From: Gemmatimonadota bacterium
Lineage (GTDB): Bacteria; Latescibacterota; UBA2968; UBA8231
DNA length: 20,338 nucleotides
Direction: 5' to 3'
Assembly: GCA_002712305.1 (NCBI GenBank)
Contig: PATE01000093.1
Coordinates: forward strand, 18,371 to 38,708
Under the pieces are notes generated by a model. It was not told the DNA's origin. It ran no database searches and was given only the letters and a program-made list of their open reading frames with translations. Shown here piece after piece: positions 16,746 to 20,338 of the stretch. Position numbers and translations under genes: made by a program. Every line of letters begins with the position of its first letter. Position 1 is the first letter of the stretch.

Positions 16746-17335
16746 AGTTCCTGCTCCGACAGGTTTTGGTTGTGGCGCTGGTCTTCTCCTGCTTGACGGC
16801 ACACGCCAGCGACGAGCTGGACCAGCTGCTGGCCCAGGGACTCGAAGATCTGATGGAGATTCAGGTCGTGACCCCCGGGCGCCAGCCGCAAAGGATCGCC
16901 CAGGCGCCGGCGAATGTCACGGCCATCACTGCCGCTGTCACCGCCTCAGCCCTTGCCCACCAGCGCGACCGATTCCTCGACGAAGGTTTCGACAACTTCA
17001 TCGACAAGCCTTTTCGACGCGAACGGATCTATGGGTGCCTGCACGAGATGCTCGGCACGACGTTCGAATTCGCAGAGGGAGAGGCGGAGCCGGCGCCGAT
17101 CGGTGACATTTCCCTCGACTCTTTGGTCAGTGTCGCCTCGGTCCTGCCCGATGTTCTTTTCGACGGGCTCCTGCAGGCGACGCAGGTGGGCGACATCAAC
17201 GCTACACGCGAACATCTCGACAAGATCCATGAGATGGGTGGTGACGCGTCGGTGCTGGCGTCTCAACTGCGCGCGATGGCCCATGCCTACGATATGCGTG
17301 GCATCGCCGACTGGCTCGAAAGCATTCAGCGCTAG
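16742..17335 (+). CDS. Chimeric ORF: TonB-receptor N-terminus joined to hybrid histidine kinase tail
   Basis: GTG at 16742 overlaps the RraA stop. The first 22 residues are a signal peptide (cleavage after 'TAHA'), and 'DLMEIQVVTPGRQPQRIAQA' to about residue 62 is the start of a TonB-dependent receptor plug domain. From about residue 63 the sequence becomes the last third of a response-regulator receiver ('VTASALAHQRDRFLDEG', 'FIDKPFRRERI', with Thr67 and Lys89-Pro90) and then an all-helical C-terminal region typical of hybrid histidine kinases, to residue 197. The receiver lacks its phospho-acceptor Asp and acidic pocket, and the receptor lacks its barrel, so neither half can work as its family does. 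The simplest reading is a large deletion joining two neighbouring genes in frame. Expression is unknown; the Shine-Dalgarno is weak. Confidence 0.65.
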   Translation: MKFLLRQVLVVALVFSCLTAHASDELDQLLAQGLEDLMEIQVVTPGRQPQRIAQAPANVTAITAAVTASALAHQRDRFLDEGFDNFIDKPFRRERIYGCLHEMLGTTFEFAEGEAEPAPIGDISLDSLVSVASVLPDVLFDGLLQATQVGDINATREHLDKIHEMGGDASVLASQLRAMAHAYDMRGIADWLESIQR

Positions 17336-17370
17336 CCACGGCACCCTCATTCCTCTCAGATGGAATTCAC

Positions 17371-18774
17371 GTGAGCGACCAACCAAACATTCTGTTCATC
17401 ATGGCCGACGACCACGCTTCCCATGCCATGAGTTGCTACGGCAGTCGGATCAATCGGACGCCGAATCTCGATCGGATCGCCGATGAGGGCATGCGCTTTG
17501 ACAACTGCTTCTGTACGAATGGAATCTGCACACCCTCCAGAGCAGCCATTCTGACGGGGACCTACAACCATATCAATAAGGTCACAACCCTCTCGACCCA
17601 TATGGACAATCGTCTCCTTACGTACCCGAAGCTGCTGCAGGAGGCGGGATACCAGACGGCGCTGTTTGGTAAGTGGCATCTGGGCCAGGGACCCGAGCAT
17701 GAGCCGAGCGGCTTCGACGACTGGCGTGTTCTTCCGGGGCAGGGGCTCTATCACAGTCCCGTCATGATCGATTCGGCGGGTCAGCGGGTCCATGTGGGGT
17801 ATGTGACCGATCTGATCACGGATATGTCTCTGCAATGGTTGAAGGACCGTGACAAGTCGAAGCCGTTCTGCATGATGGTTCACCACAAGGCACCGCATCG
17901 TGAGTGGCAACCCGACGCTAAACATGCCACGATGTACGAGGATGAAGAGATCCTCGAGCCGGAGACCTTCAACGATACCTACGCAAATCGCTCCAGTGCG
18001 GCAGCTGCGGCGAAGATGCGGATGGAAGATCTGCAGTGGAAAGATCTGAAAGCAGACGTGCCAGGCGGTCTGACACCTGAGCAGGAGAAGAGTTGGCGCT
18101 ACCAGCGCTACATCAAGGATTACCTGAGAGTGATCGCCTCCGTCGACGACGGAGTGGGCAAACTACTCGACCATCTCGAGGCAGAAGGGATCGTCGACAA
18201 TACGCTCGTCATCTACACGTCCGATCAGGGGTTTTTCCTCGGAGATCACGGGTGGTTCGACAAACGGTTCATGTATGAAGAGTCATTACGCATGCCCTTC
18301 GTCCTGCGTTTTCCACGCGAGGTGAAGGCGGGCAGCAGTTGCGAAGACATGATTCTGAATGTCGACTTCGCCTCTCTCTTCCTCGACGTGGCAGGCGTGA
18401 CCATTCCCGACGAATTCCAGGGGAGGTCCTTCCGCCCCATCCTGCACGGTGAGCGGCCATCGGACTGGCGCACGTCGATGTACTATCGCTACTGGATGCA
18501 CGGAGATGGCGCCCACAACGTCTATGCCCACTACGGTCTGCGCACACACGATCACAAACTCATCTATTTCTACAACGACGGCTGCGGTCAGGCTGGATCC
18601 GGGGATCAGACCCATCCGCCGGAATGGGAACTGTTCGACCTGAAGGAGGATCCCTACGAGATCTGCAGCATCTATGGCGAGGATGCCTCCGCCGCCACGC
18701 AGTCTCAGTTGACCGACGAACTGCATCGATTGCAGGCGGACGTTGGAGATAAACGGTATCACCTGGATACGTAG
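17371..18774 (+). CDS. Type I (formylglycine-dependent) sulfatase, S1 family
   Basis: A 467-residue protein from GTG 17371, with only a weak ribosome site and no better start. The FGly motif is C53-T-P-S-R57 in 'GICTPSRAAILTG'. Other active-site elements are D13-D14 in 'MADDHASH', 'GKWHLG' (K101, H103), 'VHHKAPH' (170-176) and 'TSDQGFFLGDHGWFDKR' (D285, Q286, K298). A sulfatase-maturing enzyme must act elsewhere in the genome to convert C53. No signal peptide is visible, so it may be cytoplasmic, acting on imported sulfated oligosaccharides, or its start is misread. The C-terminal segment 'HYGLRTHDHKLIYFY' resembles iduronate-2-sulfatase-like bacterial enzymes. Substrate unknown. Confidence 0.93.
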   Translation: MSDQPNILFIMADDHASHAMSCYGSRINRTPNLDRIADEGMRFDNCFCTNGICTPSRAAILTGTYNHINKVTTLSTHMDNRLLTYPKLLQEAGYQTALFGKWHLGQGPEHEPSGFDDWRVLPGQGLYHSPVMIDSAGQRVHVGYVTDLITDMSLQWLKDRDKSKPFCMMVHHKAPHREWQPDAKHATMYEDEEILEPETFNDTYANRSSAAAAAKMRMEDLQWKDLKADVPGGLTPEQEKSWRYQRYIKDYLRVIASVDDGVGKLLDHLEAEGIVDNTLVIYTSDQGFFLGDHGWFDKRFMYEESLRMPFVLRFPREVKAGSSCEDMILNVDFASLFLDVAGVTIPDEFQGRSFRPILHGERPSDWRTSMYYRYWMHGDGAHNVYAHYGLRTHDHKLIYFYNDGCGQAGSGDQTHPPEWELFDLKEDPYEICSIYGEDASAATQSQLTDELHRLQADVGDKRYHLDT

Positions 18775-18811
18775 CGGTTCCACGAGAAAAGGCCCTCGAC
18801 GAGGAGATCCC

Positions 18812-19585
18812 ATGAAACGTTGCGCCCGTGTCGTCTTGATTCTGATGGCAACCGCCAGTGCAGTGACCGCCCAAGTGGGCAAATTGGAACCGTTGCAGCG
18901 GGCTCTCTCGGAGGCCGTCGACACGCACGACTTCGAGCGTGCGAATCACACTCTCAGCAAGCTGGCCCTCCTCGTGGCGGATATCCACCTGCAGGTGGCG
19001 ATTGCCGAGGCCGACACATCGGCCGTGGCCGAAGCTCTCTCTGCTGGAGCCGATCCGAACTCCTACAACGCAGCGGGTGTCTCCATGCTGGCGGCTGCGG
19101 CCGCTCAGTGTCAGGACACCGAACCGATCGTCGAGCAGCTACTGAGGGCCGGAGCCGATCCCGCGCAGGGGCACTACGGCGGTCAAACGGCTCTCGAAGT
19201 GGCCGCGCAAAGCTCTGAAGGATGCCCTCATGTCTTCGTGCGTCACGGCATGGAGGTGGATGTCTCCAGTGCTGACGCCCTGCGGGCGATGATCAGCGGC
19301 ATTCGGGCCGGAGACCAGCAAGTGGTGACGATTCTGCTGGACGGGGGATTGGATATCCACTCTCTCGATCCTCAGCACGACGAATGGTCCCTGCTCCTGC
19401 ACGCCGTCGATGCGGGCCAGGACCAGGTCGCAAGTCTTCTGCTGGAGTGGGGTGCCCATGGCGAAACCGCCCTCGCCACAGCGCGGGCATCGGGCGACGC
19501 ATCACTTGCCGAACGACTCGAACAGGCGCTGCAACTGGCAGGGGATTCAGATACTTCACGACAGCGCAAGCAGAGCAAGAAGTGA
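18812..19585 (+). CDS. Exported ankyrin-repeat protein
   Basis: A 257-residue protein from ATG 18812, with GAGGAG just upstream. The first 20 residues are a signal peptide ending 'ASAVTA' before Q21. Degenerate ankyrin repeats follow: 'ALSAGADPNSYNAAGVSML' (75-93), 'LLRAGADPAQGHYGGQTALE' (110-129), 'ILLDGGLDIHSLD' (174-186) and 'LLEWGAHGETALATARASGD' (210-229). The tail is basic ('RQRKQSKK'). Ankyrin repeats bind protein partners; here in the periplasm or outside the cell. It lies 37 bp after the sulfatase and 43 bp before a broken AKR. Its partner is unknown. Confidence 0.85.
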   Translation: MKRCARVVLILMATASAVTAQVGKLEPLQRALSEAVDTHDFERANHTLSKLALLVADIHLQVAIAEADTSAVAEALSAGADPNSYNAAGVSMLAAAAAQCQDTEPIVEQLLRAGADPAQGHYGGQTALEVAAQSSEGCPHVFVRHGMEVDVSSADALRAMISGIRAGDQQVVTILLDGGLDIHSLDPQHDEWSLLLHAVDAGQDQVASLLLEWGAHGETALATARASGDASLAERLEQALQLAGDSDTSRQRKQSKK

Positions 19586-19628
19586 AGTCAGCCGCATCCG
19601 CAGCCGCGCCAAAGGGAAGGCAGTGACC

Positions 19629-20338
19629 ATGCGACATCGAAGACTTGGACGAACAGACCTACAGGTGTCGGAACTTGGCTTTGGCGCCTGGAAGATCGGC
19701 TAGACACCCGTCGATGAAGGCGATGGCGTGGGTCGCGTGCTATACCATGCCCTCGACCACGGAATCAATTTCGTCGACTCGTCGGCGGCGTATCGGTGGA
19801 GTGAGGAACTGATCGCCAAATACATCGGCCATCGGCGACATGAGTTCACCTATGCCACCAAGTGTGGTTCCTGGCGCGTGCAACAGGCGGATGGCGAATG
19901 GGTGCAAACCCTCGACTATTCCGCCGCCGCCATCGCCCCCGCAGACCGATCGCTCTCTTCAGCGAATGAAGACAGACTACATCGACATCATGCAGGTCCA
20001 CTCACCCTCTTACGATGACCTGGTGAATGGCGACGGCATCGAGGGTTTGAAGAAGGCGCAGGAGCAGGGTAAGATTCGCTACGTGAGTCTCTCTGCCGAT
20101 GACGATGCGGCGGTCCAGGCCGTCGAGATGGGGGAGTTCGATACACTGCAGATCAGCTACAATCTTCTCGAATCGGAGCCCTCAAGCATCATCAGGGCAG
20201 CGCGCGAGAAAGACATGGGGATCATCATCAAGGAGCCCCTCGCGCAGGTCGCCTACGAGCAGCCGCGTCCAGAGGGAAAGGCAGACCGGTGGGAAAGGGC
20301 GCAGAAACGACTGGCCCCTGAGGTGATCGGTGACCTGC
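19629..20338 (+). pseudogene. Aldo/keto reductase with in-frame TAG and a frameshift (partial, right edge)
   Basis: ATG 19629 begins 'MRHRRLGRTDLQVSELGFGA', a standard AKR start, but TAG at 19701-19703 interrupts after 'WKIG'. The same frame then continues with clear AKR sequence ('GINFVDSSAAY' with Asp and Tyr, 'YATKCGSW' with Lys). Near 19930-19941, within or beside a run of five Cs, the frame shifts; in the new frame the gene goes on 'DRSLQRMKTDYIDIMQVHSP' (with the catalytic His) through 'EQGKIRYVSLSADD' and 'GIIIKEPLAQVAYEQ' to the window edge. A C-to-T change (CAG to TAG) and one inserted base would explain both lesions. Unlike the AKR at 2336, the gene body is otherwise complete so far. 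Confidence 0.75.

Noticed and set aside
16742-17335. A functional stand-alone response regulator
   Set aside because: The phospho-acceptor Asp and the N-terminal two thirds of the receiver fold are absent and replaced by a signal peptide and TonB plug start.
19701-19703. Alternative genetic code (TAG or TGA reassigned)
   Set aside because: The intact genes in the window end at ordinary stops, including TAG and TGA, with sensible spacing to the next gene.

Overview
The window comes from a GC-rich bacterium with Shine-Dalgarno-type translation starts, Sec signal peptides and remnants of a TonB-dependent receptor, so a Gram-negative. The gene mix includes a phytanoyl-CoA dioxygenase-type oxygenase, an M81/MlrC peptidase, a penicillin acylase, an enolase-superfamily protein, Asp-box sialidase, Gfo/Idh/MocA, aldo/keto reductases, RraA, a sulfatase and a heparinase-like lyase. 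This mix resembles marine or sponge-associated Latescibacterota/Poribacteria-type or planctomycete genomes. That placement is an impression from gene content, not a measurement. I see no rRNA, tRNA, CRISPR array, transposase or phage gene.

Left part (1-8396). A large heparinase II/III-like gene runs off the left edge on the minus strand. Divergent from it is a truncated aldo/keto reductase (AKR) with an in-frame TGA. Then come, on the minus strand, a PhyH-type dioxygenase and the wreck of a cation-chloride-cotransporter-like permease. An M81 metallopeptidase (plus) faces a penicillin acylase (minus). Upstream of the acylase, on its strand, lies a 37-residue orphan signal-peptide ORF.

Right part (8561-20338). 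All genes are on the plus strand, mostly with short gaps or overlaps, and look like one long catabolic transcription unit. In order: an enolase-superfamily/sialidase fusion; a small membrane protein overlapping a sodium:solute symporter; a frameshifted YCII-like gene; a Gfo/Idh/MocA dehydrogenase; an AKR; a cupin; an RraA-family protein; a chimeric ORF; a sulfatase; an exported ankyrin-repeat protein; and a second broken AKR that runs off the right edge. Read together, the intact genes suggest uptake and breakdown of an acidic, probably sulfated sugar: desulfation, Na+-coupled uptake, oxidation, acid-sugar dehydration and aldol cleavage. No substrate can be named from sequence alone.

The most striking features are (1) the 756-residue enolase-superfamily/sialidase fusion, whose enolase-type active site looks non-canonical; (2) a 197-residue ORF that joins a TonB-receptor N-terminus in frame to the tail of a hybrid histidine kinase; and (3) an unusually high density of broken genes (five or six in 20 kb, by nonsense codon, frameshift and deletion). 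The last point suggests ongoing genome erosion or, less interestingly, assembly errors.
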